Positions 22,978 to 32,930 of a stretch of 64,000 bases of DNA are shown here, piece by piece. The notes beneath the pieces were generated by a model, which had not been told where the DNA came from, made no database searches, and was given only the letters and a program-made list of their open reading frames with translations. Source of the stretch: Halichoerus grypus (Eukaryota; Chordata; Mammalia; Carnivora; Phocidae); the NCBI RefSeq assembly GCF_964656455.1, contig NC_135718.1:146550262-146614261 (forward strand), written 5' to 3'. A program made the translations under genes and the position numbers. Position 1 is the stretch's first letter; each line of letters begins with the position of its first letter.

Positions 22978-23900
22978 AATAAAATATTTATTCCTTCAAC
23001 AAAAATGTATTAAGATCTACTACATGCCAACAATGTGTGAGATACTAATGATTCAAGAATAAGTCACAATCCCAAGCCTCAAGGAAATCATAATCTAATG
23101 GGGAAAACAGACATATAAACAAATAATTATAATATAACCTGAGAGCTGTAAAGAGCTGGATATATCCATGGGAGCATGGAAAAGAAGGCTTCCTGAAGGA
23201 GGTGATGCATGTAATGATTCTCAAAGGATGAGTGATTAGATCCAGTGAGACTGTAACAGGGGAAAGAGTGCTTTAGGCAGCGGACATGGCACGAGCAAAA
23301 AGGAAGAGGTTAAAACAGCATGGTGTGTGGAGGTAGGGAGGCCAGACCACGGAGGGCCATATATTAAGGAACTTGAATCCTATCATGTGGGTGATGCCAA
23401 TGATGCTTTTGAAGGGTGTTAGGTGTAAAAAGGACAGAATCATGTCTGTGTGTTTGAACACCAGTGCGGCTAAAAGATCAATTTGAAAGGGATCAGGATT
23501 GGATGCAGAGAGGGCAGTTATGCCATTCCCTGTAGACCAGGTGGGAGATGCTAAGGGCTTGGATTTAAATGAGGGCAGTGACAGCTGGATGGAGAAAAGG
23601 AGATAAATTCAAGCATCACTTATGGAGCAAAATTCATAGGACTCAGTGATGCAATAGCTCAAACAGTCTAGGGGAGGGCATTAGGAAGAGCCAAAGATAA
23701 CCCTTACTTCTGGCCGAGAAGACTGGGTGAGCAGTGGGTCACCCCTGGCAGAGAAGGGGGAAAGGGCCAAGTGTACGCTGGAGGTGGTGCGTTCACTTTG
23801 GGACATATGGAATTTGAAGTGCCTCCAGCATCCCATTCAAAGTAGTCCTCTTAAATGGTCAGAGAGTGACTCCAGGGTACTATCACGCTTGGAATTTGTC
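22978..23900 (-). repeat. L2 LINE, antisense, about 0.9 kb
   Basis: TTTATTCCTTCAACAAAAAT, CTACTACATGCCAACAATG, AGGCTTCCTGAAGGAGGTG, GGAAAGAGTGCTTTAGGCAG, CCAGACCACGGAGGGCCAT and TTTGAAGTGCCTCCAGCATC follow antisense L2 in the same order as the 20815 copy. A SINE follows at 23927. Confidence 0.85.
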
Positions 23901-23926
23901 AGGGACTTCTTTGAAAACCATTACCA

Positions 23927-24133
23927 GGGCACCTGGATGGCTCAGTGGTTAAGCGTCTGCCTTCAGCTCAGGTCATGATCCCAGGGTCCTGGGATCGAGC
24001 CCTGTGTTGGGCTCCCTGCACAGCAGAGAGCCTGCTTCTCCCTCTCCCTCTGCTGCTCCCACTGCTTGTGCTCTGTCTGTCTCTCTCTCTGTGTCAAATA
24101 AGTAAATAAATAAATACTCTTAAAAAAAAAAAA
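23927..24133 (+). mobile_element. CAN SINE
   Basis: Head GGGCACCTGGATGGCTCAG, GGGATCGAGCCC, CT-rich body with CTGTCTGTCTC, AAGTAAATAAATAAATAC tail. A perfect 14-base duplication GAAAACCATTACCA flanks it at 23913-23926 and 24134-24147. Confidence 0.97.
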
Positions 24134-24233
24134 GAAAACCATTACCAAAGCCAGTTTATCAGCTACATAAACCAGTCATGCGTTGTATAGGCATGACTCT
24201 TCCTGGGGGAAAAGAAAAAGGGCCACTACCTTA

Positions 24234-24271
24234 GAAAAAAAAAAAAAAAGAAAGAAAGAAAAAGAAATAAA
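24234..24271. repeat. A-rich / GAAA low-complexity tract
   Basis: A run of A's passing into AAAGAAAGAAAGAAAAAG. Confidence 0.9.
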
Positions 24272-25925
24272 AGTATGATATTTTTGAAAAAGAAACCTAT
24301 CCACTAGACTTCGTCATAATGAATTTTGGGCTACCCAAAATCAAACCTTCCCTTAATGATGGAGTCCTTCAGTCCCTGGGGCTGTGGGAGAGAACATGCC
24401 TCAGACCCAAAGGATTTCCAATAGAGCAGTGTCAGAAGTCACAGCAATGTGGATGGACTGAGTACACAGCCTCCCAAGGTCACCACGCCCATTGGCTACA
24501 CTCAGCCAGGTGCCTTTGTTTTGATGTGATGATTAAGAAGCTTGTTCTTTTTCTCTATTCCACAGAATCCTACAAGAAAAGGGTATCTTCCTTCTCTCCC
24601 AAGACAGGCACAAGAGTGCAACTTTATTGTATTATCTCTGTTTGCAGAAAATCTGGGACCAAACTAAGCTTTGTAAATTTCTCACATGACTGACCTCTAG
24701 AACCCTGGGCTTAAGTCTGCTCACATAACTCTAGGCAGGAAGGTGAGGGCAAAAATATGAACTGTGAAGACTCTATAGACAACATATCTTAATCGACCAG
24801 CAAGATAGCGAGTCCTGAAAAGGACAGTGTTACAACAGAATCAAAAATCAAGAATCAACCAGAATGAAAAACTCCCCAACCAATGTGCCTCAGTTGGCAC
24901 AGTGTCCTAGACAGGAGAACAAGTACAATTTTATGCTGCTGAGAATGCTTGTCCTCCCGTCCCACAAAGGAACCAAAAGAACCCAAAGCAGGCCTGGTCA
25001 CTGTAACCTAAATGGAGAACAGAGCTGAGGCAACACAGAAAGTAAATGCCTGATGACTTAATAATTGTCTCCACACTTTGGCTGGGGGCAAGAAGCTGAC
25101 TCCAGTGTGTCTATTTCATAAACCCAACAAGCAGATTGGGTCTCACCTGACCTCTGATGCGTATATGATTATATCCCACTCAAACAACACTTATGCCCCT
25201 CTGTACAGTAAGGAATGGCTGTAGCATTATTGGGGAGCTGTAGCATTATCGCGGAGAGCTACTCGTCAGCGCAGCTACAATGAGCATGTGCAGCAAAATG
25301 GGCTCTCTCTGACTTTCTACGTGAGGGCATTTCCTCTTCTTCATCTCTGCCAATCAGGATACATTTCAGTTATGCCCAGCAGTTACCAGGGGCATGGAGA
25401 CAAGAGAAAAGGTTCTTGCAGCTGTGGGCCCACCTCCTCCCCAGGCAGCCCTGCCTTCCCTTCTCTTCAGACTGGGGCTGACTAGCACAGGGGGAGCTGT
25501 GGGGGCCAGCCAGGGGCAGCAATTAGTGTCTCCATGTCCCCGTGTGATGGTAAAGGATGCTGAGACATTTTAGCATCAACTTGACAATGCAACTCTCTCT
25601 TAAGCCATTCGTATAAAGCCCTGTAGGATCTTCTGTCACTTCATAAGAGGAAGAACTTTATATCAAACAAGGCTACCACGTCTCAGCTGATGAGTGGAGC
25701 ATCTCATTTTTTTTTTAATTATTAAATTCTTCTGCACTGTCACTGAGACTCATTCCCAGTCCCAGCAGTGGATATACGCAGAATGTGTAGCCAGGCTCTG
25801 CTGACTAAACTTCTACTTCTATTTGGGTTCAGTCCAGCTCCCTGTGGCTGTTCTGAGAGCTGCAATCACACTGGACAGCCTGAGTCTCCTCCACTCTGGC
25901 TTTCTCCAGAACCAGGAGGTGATAA
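24272..25925. other. Intron of unknown nature
   Basis: No repeat family that I can name with confidence, although the style of 24700-25300 would suit an old, unrecognised LTR or DNA transposon. Contains a 19-base tandem duplication at 25218-25255. The forward frame 24319-24693 has no family resemblance. Confidence 0.4.
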
Positions 25926-26155
25926 AGTATAGTGGTCAAAAGCATAGACTCTGGAGGCAGATGATTCCTAATTCCACCTCTTACAAACTGTAGAACCCTT
26001 GGTGTTTAACATCTTTAAACCTCCACCCTCTCCTGTGTAAAATGGAAATAGAAATTCATTTATCTTGTGGAATATTTTGAACGTTAACTGAGATAACATA
26101 GTTAAAGTACTTAGCACAGTTGTTGGAATAGAGCAAGTGCTCAATAAGTATCACT
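25926..26155 (+). repeat. MIR, sense, near full length
   Basis: Starts AAGTATAGTGGTCAAAAGC and runs through GACTCTGGAGGCAGATGATT, TCCTGTGTAAAATGGAAAT, AACTGAGATAACATAGTTAA, GTACTTAGCACAGTTGTTGG and CAAGTGCTCAATAAGTATC. One of the best preserved MIRs here. Confidence 0.92.
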
Positions 26156-26157
26156 AT

Positions 26158-26203
26158 GATGATGGTGGTGGTGGTGGTGGTGGTGGTGGTGGTGTTAGTG
26201 GTG
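26158..26203. repeat. (TGG)n trinucleotide microsatellite
   Basis: About 12 uninterrupted GGT/TGG units, then a TTAGTGGTG decay. It begins directly at the MIR 3' end, a common seeding site. The reverse-strand poly-Thr and poly-Pro open frames are artefacts of it. Confidence 0.95.
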
Positions 26204-26950
26204 AGCAGAGGGGAGAGACATGGGCTAAGACATGGGCTAAAATCAGGTGCAGCCAGGAGGAGTAGCAAAGTGTCCAGAATGGCAGGTTTGCTAAACTAAG
26301 CAATTGGACTTCCAGGCTGGACCTGAAGTCAGTGGGAGAACAGCACATTAGAGACTATGTATGCCAGCCTACGGCACAACATTTACATTGAGGTGGTTTC
26401 CAAGGTGACCATGATCTCCTTGTGTTATCAGTTTCTACGTCTGTTTGCCAAGTGCTAGATTGGCCAATGACTGGAATTTAAGCAACCTTCTTTGTTGAGT
26501 AGAAATTCTACTACTGTGATTTCCTGGGAAAGTTTGCCTCCTTTTGCCCTCCTTTCCACCTGATACTTCCCTCTAAGTACATCAAATTGTCACCACCTCT
26601 TCCTAACAAACAAACGTTACACACACTCATACTTCCCAAGAAAGTGGTTCTTGCAATGGAATGCCTCTAACCAGCTGATTACAATTCCACCATCCCAACT
26701 AGTTGATGCCTCTGTGGGGCTCACAAATGCCTCTCTGAGCTTCCTGTTTCCAGTTGGACCAGCTATGATTTTATTTAACTAGTTTTGGCATTGCTTTTTA
26801 ATCTTTGTGTTGTTTTGATTTGTCCCTACTTAATCCCGAAGCAGCACAGCATAGATCTTTGACCTGAATTCCCCTCTGAACTTCTCATTTTGCCCAAGTT
26901 GACAGTGTTAGTAAGTGGTGGGCACCTCTCCAGCTTTTGAAAAATTCATT
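26204..26950. other. Intron just upstream of the FAM78B exon
   Basis: Contains a perfect 12-base tandem duplication, GACATGGGCTAA, at 26217-26240. Otherwise nothing recognised. Confidence 0.5.
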
Positions 26951-26990
26951 CAGCCTCTTCTTTTCTTGTGCATCTCTTCTGCTTTGCCAG
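26951..26990 (+). other. FAM78B: Splice acceptor of FAM78B last exon
   Basis: A long polypyrimidine stretch (CTCTTCTTTTCTTG, then CTCTTCTGCTTTGCC) ends in AG at 26989-26990, immediately before the first recognisable FAM78B coding bases. The frame upstream of the AG (HLFCFAR) does not match FAM78B, which places the boundary here. The exon enters one base before a complete codon. Confidence 0.9.
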
Positions 26991-27513
26991 GTCAAGCTGG
27001 GAACTACCTGACTTGAGGGAAGGGAGAGTAAAAGCCATCAGTGACTCAGATGGGGTGAGCTACCCTTGGTACGGGAACACCACAGAAACTGTGACCCTGG
27101 TTGGTCCCACCAACAAGATCTCCAGGTTCTCCGTCAGCATGAATGACAACTTCTACCCAAGTGTGACGTGGGCAGTGCCAGTGAGTGACAGCAATGTGCC
27201 ACTGCTCACAAGGATCAAGAGGGACCAAAGTTTCACTACCTGGCTGGTGGCCATGAATACCACCACGAAGGAGAAGATCATTCTACAGACCATCAAGTGG
27301 AGGATGAGGGTGGACATTGAGGTGGACCCTCTTCAGCTCTTGGGGCAACGAGCCCGGCTGGTGGGCAGGACTCAGCAGGAGCAGCCCCGGATCCTGAGCC
27401 GGATGGAACCCATCCCCCCCAATGCACTAGTGAAACCCAATGCCAACGATGCCCAGGTCCTCATGTGGAGGCCCAAGCGAGGACCACCTCTGGTTGTGAT
27501 CCCTCCTAAGTAG
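26991..27513 (+). CDS. FAM78B: FAM78B terminal coding exon (last 173 residues and stop)
   Basis: The reading frame runs from SSWELPDLREG to a TAG stop at 27511-27513 and ends KRGPPLVVIPPK. I recognise it as the C-terminal two thirds of FAM78B, a vertebrate protein of about 261 residues with no established biochemical function. The paralogue FAM78A has a similar core (SDSDGV, YPWYGNTTET, MNDNFYPSVTWAVPVS, DQSFTTWLV, NANDAQVLMWRPK), but FAM78A continues a few residues past VVIPPK, so B is the better match. The exon begins with the single base G at 26991, the third base of a split codon that I expect to be the Met before SSWE. The missing 88 or so N-terminal residues must lie upstream of this window. 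The frame is intact with no frameshift. The in-frame GTG at 26968 is intronic and is not a start. There is no signal peptide or obvious membrane helix in this part. Identification is from memory of the family; the open frame and splice site are seen directly. Confidence 0.96.
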
Positions 27514-27735
27514 AAGCAGACTGGCCTGACTGTGTGTGGAGCACATGACGCTATGACACGCAGTGAGGCTGCCAGGGGTGGCAGGAGCCAAACTGAGTTT
27601 CTGAGCCAAAGCAGACCACTTGGTTTGCCAGCATTTGCAGCCACTTATGAAGAGTAGGGCTGCTTCTTGGGTGGTAGAACCATAATCCTTAGGAAAAGTC
27701 CCTTCCTTTTAGGAATAAAGAAATCACTGATTTGA
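27514..27735 (+). other. FAM78B: FAM78B 3' UTR, minimal extent
   Basis: This sequence directly follows the TAG stop. A canonical AATAAA lies at 27714-27719 and would give cleavage about 15-20 bases later. The UTR may well be longer: other signals are ATTAAA at 27850 and AATAAA at 29505 and 30971, and the sequence from 28060 to 28750 is repeat-free and AU-rich. The minimal end is an inference. Confidence 0.6.
27714..27719 (+). terminator. FAM78B: Polyadenylation signal AATAAA, proximal candidate
   Basis: Canonical hexamer about 200 bases after the FAM78B stop codon, followed by a GT-containing stretch (TTGCTGTGATT). Whether it is the main site needs transcript 3' ends. Confidence 0.45.
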
Positions 27736-28936
27736 CAGACTTGCTGTGATTACCATGCAAGTAGCCATATTTTGGAGCTGACCAGGATGATTCTTTTATC
27801 TGAACTACTGACCATTTCTTTCCTGTGAGATGCAGGGGATGGAAACAAAATTAAACAGTGCCTGTGGCAAATGCTGCTTCCCAACCAATTAGAAGTGGGA
27901 GTGAAAACATCCACACCAGGTGTTTGTAAGACAGAGAGTCCCACTGTCTGACTGGAGGGTGCTCGGGGAAGGGGGTGGAATGAAAGTCGGGCGGTGAAGA
28001 GAATGGGGAGAAGGAGAAATAAGTTGTTACTACAAATTAATACCTATGAATTTATTAGTAGACAATCAGATGTTCAACATACTCAGTGGAATGAAAGGTA
28101 CACTTAGAGAACTAGAGATATATTGATATTCACTCCATTCTGAAGGGGAGCCTCCTGGGAACTGTCCAGGGTTCTGATGTGGACAGATGGTGCCTCGATG
28201 CTTCCATGTACCCACCTCTTTCCAAAATCTGATTGTTCTGAGTATCCTTAATCACAGTATTTGGATAGACAGTTCCTGTATTCTGCAGAAGCTATGATAT
28301 TTGGGGACTTCACCATGTTTTTTGGTGAAACATTAATTGTGATTTTGTTTACAGCTGCTTATCCTGTTCCTGTTACCAGCCCTAAATTTACAAAAGCATA
28401 ATTGTTTATAAACCATGGAATCCATGTAGGATTTTGAGAACATTTTAACAAATAAGAATACTATTTTCATTCTTTTGGGGTCTTTTTAGCTTCTGAACGA
28501 TGTGAACATACAGAATGCACACATGTATATACATGCACACATGCAAGCATACATGCCAGGATGCTGATAGCATGACCAACACATGTGCCAGCGGTCCCTA
28601 CATATGTCCTTGTAGCCCAGTACGTATACTTTATATATGTTTACTTTAGCTTGATTTCACAGAAGCTCAACTTTAACTGCATGAGCACTTGTGAGGAAGT
28701 GCCTCATAATGTTTAACTTCAGAGCTCTTTAAAGAAAATCTGAGCTGCTCACATTGTGCAAGACTATATGGCTGAGATCCAACCATCAAGGATGAGAGAC
28801 CATATTTCCTTTAGTCAGGCCAATATCAAATGTTTTAGAGAGTTTCCAGTCTTTACAATAAGGACTTTCCCAGCTCTTCTAGCTTACATCACCCAGAAAA
28901 GAGCCTTTCCTTTTATTCTCAATCATGCAAACTGTG

Positions 28937-28976
<40 letters not shown>

Positions 28977-30440
28977 TTTCTTCATTCAAAATCCCCCAAG
29001 CAAAATAATTTTAAAACTGTCACAATGTCATTGTAGATTTTGTGGATGGATACTGGCAGCCTAATCTCAGAGGTGAAAGAGTTGAAGTTCAGAGTAATTA
29101 TTACAGTCCTATGGTTGGCTTCAATGATGTCTTCTACCACAGTCTGAGAGTGGAGGAGAAAAAGCAGGAGGACTTTCTTATTACTTTTATTTAAAATGCA
29201 ATTAAGTCTAATTTCTTTCAGGTTCTAGTCCCAGGGGATGGTGCTTATTTACAAGAGAGGGTTAAGAGATCCACTTGAAATCATGTAGTGTTAACCTCAC
29301 ACCCAACCACCAGCTATTCTCTTATAGATTAGTTATTGATGGCAAACTGAGCTATTTATAACAGCACATTAATGACACATCAGTGACTCACAGAAGACCT
29401 AGAGACATTCCATTTAAAAATAATTCAGCGGTTACATTTGGATTCCACTGTCCTTCCCATGCTTCCTTGTTTTTTATGGGAGCTCCAAAGAGCTCCAGGG
29501 CTGAAATAAACCTGCCTATTTTCCACTCTGACATCTGAAACAACAAACTCTCCCTCTGATTGAATTAGATGGGATGCCAGGACACCAATCCTGGAATCTA
29601 ACCCATGTGGCCCTATCCTAAGAAAACCTGATATTTAAAATTCCAAAATTGCAACAAACCACTGATTAATGAGAAATGATCATTGAATTACAAAATCCTG
29701 TACAAGATTTCTGTTTTTAAATTCCCCTTGCCCATCCATTAAAACAAGATATGACTTCCACAATCACATTTACATATAGCATAACTTCTTCAAGGGCATA
29801 TCTGTAGAAAGCAAGGGGCAGCATACATAGTTAGATTTGTTCCTGCTGAAAAGTCGCACTTTTCAGAGTTTGAAAAGAAATGACCTGGCCAGTTTTCTGG
29901 AAAATTATGTAATAATGAGAAAAATAGAGAGGAAAGTGCTTATAAAAGTTAAAATCCCTTGGGCAAAATATACATTATGATTATTGTTGGTGATACTATT
30001 GTGAGCTGTGCAGTTGGGTCTCTCGGTTCTGGAATGAGCCGGGCAGAATGCTCCATTGCCCCACAGCTGATTATTTTGAAGTTAAAGTGGTTTTGCAAGG
30101 AAACAATCCCTTTTCTTTCTGTGATCCTTAGATCGTTACCTTTCAGCTTAGTCAGGATATTGCCAAATGAAAGGCTCTCCAGCAAGAGAGAATTCACCTT
30201 GAAATCTCTATTGGGGTCGCCCCATCCTCCCACCAGGCTTTTCTTCCTCCGAGAGCCCCTGGGGTCTGATGCCAGAGGCCATCAGTTTAGAGAGGCTCAT
30301 TCAGTGCCTTGATCAGGTTTTAGTTGGGTGGTCTTATATACTTAAGAGACTATACTTAATTCTGAACACACACATAATGCAATGGTTTCTGGTGGCACAA
30401 GACCTTTTAATTCCGTGTGGGAAAGAGCATTTTGTCAGGT
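27736..30440. other. Distal 3' UTR or downstream flank of FAM78B
   Basis: Almost free of repeats apart from the CA tract at 28939. AT-rich with many T-runs. 28060-28500 resembles a conserved long 3' UTR and 29880-30210 resembles a conserved non-coding element, but neither can be proved here. Confidence 0.4.
28939..28974. repeat. (CA)n microsatellite
   Basis: About 18 uninterrupted CA units. Confidence 0.95.
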
Positions 30441-30444
30441 AATA

Positions 30445-30610
30445 GATCTTAAATGTAGTCATCTTTGAGATCTTTTCTTCCGCAATCTCAAGGAAATTGA
30501 GGTCCAGTTAAATTAGTTCATCTGTTCAGGGTCACAGACCTAAGTAGCAACAGAGCCAAGAGAAGAGCCTGGATCTCCCAAATCTCATAGCACAGCATGG
30601 GCACACTTAC
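30445..30610 (-). repeat. MIR, antisense, diverged
   Basis: GAAATTGAGGTCCAGTTAAA, TTCAGGGTCACAGACCTAAG and CAACAGAGCCAAGAGAAGAG parallel antisense MIR. Confidence 0.6.
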
Positions 30611-30984
30611 CTGAGACCCACTGTCCTCTCCTGCGTCTAGCCCTGAACCATTCACCCTTCCAGCACTAGAGGCAATTGAATTCCCCCTTTTAAAAATAGG
30701 GTGAAATCTTTGTTACTGTTATGTCAAAAAAATGAATATTCCAGACTCCCTCTTACCCATGACAGTTGTTTGAGATTGAACTCTTAATCTGGGCCCTTGG
30801 CAGCATGGACTTTATATTCCCAGGTCAGTGCTTTGGTTCACAGCCCATGGGAAGGTTGGAGGCTAGTCCTCTCTCCACCTCCCGTTCCCTGGGCTTTTTT
30901 ACAACCCCGTCTCCTCGTGCTAGGAATAAGGGCATAGGGCAAAATCGCATTCTGAGCAGCAATTCTGAGCAATAAAATAAGAGA

Positions 30985-31230
30985 ACTGTGATTTATAGAG
31001 TATTTTACCAAAGGCTTCTACATGCCTCTTCTCATCCCCAGACAGTCTTGCAGGGAGTGTACTTTTGTTGTTGATATTATTGTCTCCATTTTACAGACCA
31101 TAAATTGAGATCCAGAGGGGTTAAGTGACTTATCCATGGGCACACAAACAGGAAATGTCAGGAGCTAGGATTCGAACTGGGCCATTTGGCTCCAAATCCC
31201 ATGCTAGGACACTGTACTGTGCGGCCTCCC
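30985..31230 (-). repeat. MIR, antisense
   Basis: TATTATTGTCTCCATTTTAC, AGGGGTTAAGTGACTTATCC and GAGCTAGGATTCGAACTGGG are clear antisense MIR landmarks. Confidence 0.9.
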
Positions 31231-32309
31231 CATGCGTTCCCTGCCTGGAGGGCACCCAAAGAGAAGGAAGCAAGGGAGAAAGCATGCCACTTTCCCCTCC
31301 ACGGCCACGTAGTCCCTACCAACTACTGAGTGGACATATTAAAAATAAGAGGATGAACAGTGTTTTCTTAGGCAGAGAACCTTGTAATCCTCAGGGAGAC
31401 TGGCCCCCCAAGAATGCCTGTCAGGGGCTACAGGGTGGGGGAGCTGTGGTCATCTGGCAGCTCTCAGCACAGCCCTGGTCATTAGTAGAGGAAGTCAGCT
31501 CTCCTGGTCTCAGAGCCCCTTCAACAACCCATAAGCACAAAAGGAGGAGGAAAGCATGCGTTCCGCAGCTGAGGTCCCAGCTGAGCGAGACCCTGCCAGC
31601 CACCATCCCTCCATGTGGCAGGAGCGGCCCCTGGGGCAGAGGCAGTGCAAACAACGGCTTTCGGAGTTCTGGTTGGCACATCGAACGTTCTTGTTAGAAC
31701 TGAGGGCACAATTAGACATGGCCAGAGCCAGCTCCCAACTGCGTTGCAAAGAAAGATGTAAACACACACACACACACACAGACCCACTACACTCACACAC
31801 TCCTCAAGCTGAAAAGAAAATTAATCAAAAACCCAATGAACGCCTGAACTCTATAATTAAGCCTAAATGATCCTCAGATAGAAAGGGAGCTGAGTGAGCA
31901 AGCTCAGTGCACACAGATATTTTTACCCCAGAGTCTTACTGCCATTAATTTCTTTTGAGATCTTGAGTACATCTGGTTCCAGTTTCCCCGGTAGGACATC
32001 TGCCTCTAGAAGGCCTACAGGAGACTTGCCAGCTCAGTGGCCAGAGGACAGCCAAGGTTATTTGGCCATCCTCAAACACGTTTACAGGAATGTGTCTGGG
32101 GAGCTAAGGGCCAGGGCCGTGCTCCCTGCCACGATGCATCCTACTGCTAACCTCAGTCCTGCTAACGATTCCTTCCAGGCATACCATGCTTTACAGTTCA
32201 CAAAGGGTTTTTCCTGTCCTTTACATAGAGTAAAAAAGAGTTCTGTTGAAGAGAGGAAATCTTAGTATTGGCCTAACCTTTCTATCCTTCTTATTATTAA
32301 CAACAACAA
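31231..32309. other. Flanking DNA, nothing recognised beyond a CA tract
   Basis: The frame at 31125-31697 (forward) begins inside the MIR and is overlapped by three reverse frames, so it is not supported as a gene. Confidence 0.4.
31761..31802. repeat. Short interrupted (CA)n tract
   Basis: Ten CA units, then GACCCACTACACT and further CACACAC. Confidence 0.85.
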
Positions 32310-32530
32310 CTCCCCTTTGATTAGTATGTTACACTTTACACAGCACAGACACAGAGATTCTGTCATTTTGTCTCAACGATCCAGTAAGAGCTGCCCTATG
32401 TCCCTATTTTACAGACGAAGGATTTGAGGAGAAAGGTCAGGTGACCTGTCCAAGGTCACCCTAATGTTAGTAGTGCACGGAGGAGTTGAGCTTCAGTCTT
32501 CTGGCTGCATACCTGCACTCCATTCTCATG
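32310..32530 (-). repeat. MIR, antisense
   Basis: GTATGTTACACTTTACACAG, CCCTATTTTACAGACGAAGG and GACCTGTCCAAGGTCACCCT follow antisense MIR order. Confidence 0.85.
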
Positions 32531-32789
32531 GAACATTCTCTCCTTCGTTCAGTGCAAGCATTTTTTCTCTGTTTGTCCAGCCACTGCTGTTCCTTGGGCA
32601 AGGCTGACTAACTAGGAGAGGGTGTCTTCGCAGGAATGCAGAAATTGATCCTTTTTGATTGATCCCTGGATGCAGTTTAAGACAGAATCAGCTCTCTGGA
32701 AGAGTCTGGGTTCAGCTATCCCAGGCTCTGTGCCTTCAGGTGATTTCTCTCCTATTCCTCATTGGAAGGGAGGCCCTTTTGGGTGCTCT

Positions 32790-32930
32790 GAAGTTGGAGG
32801 CCAGAGCCCAGGACTTCAGCGTGACTTGCGATCCAGCTGGTGAACTAGACCTTGAGCAAATCATTTAATTCACCTGGGCTTCCATTTACTCTTTTGTTAA
32901 CTGAGCCACTAATACAACCCAGCCAACATC
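32790..32930 (+). repeat. MIR, sense, 5' and middle
   Basis: GAGGCCAGAGCCCAGGACTT, GACCTTGAGCAAATCATTTA and CACCTGGGCTTCCATTTAC are MIR landmarks. Confidence 0.7.

Larger units (their letters stand above)
1..26990 (+). other. FAM78B: FAM78B intron, 3' portion
   Basis: Everything upstream of the acceptor at 26990 is inferred to be the large intron preceding the FAM78B terminal exon; in other mammals the two coding exons lie tens of kilobases apart. Open frames here are short, lie on both strands and overlap one another. None resembles a known protein, and many sit inside SINE, MIR or L2 copies. An unannotated alternative exon or an intronic non-coding RNA cannot be excluded by reading alone. 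Confidence 0.85.

Noticed and set aside
26056..26348. Poly-Thr and poly-Pro reverse frames
   Set aside because: They are translations of the TGG microsatellite plus the MIR tail.
26968..26990. FAM78B start at the in-frame GTG 26968
   Set aside because: GTG is not a normal start here, and the 23 bases are the polypyrimidine tract and AG of the splice acceptor. The residues before SSWE do not match the family.
27046..27644. Reverse-strand frames over the FAM78B exon
   Set aside because: Antisense shadows of a well-supported coding exon; no independent evidence.
31125..31697. Forward open frame of 190 codons
   Set aside because: Starts within an antisense MIR and is overlapped by three reverse frames; no family resemblance.
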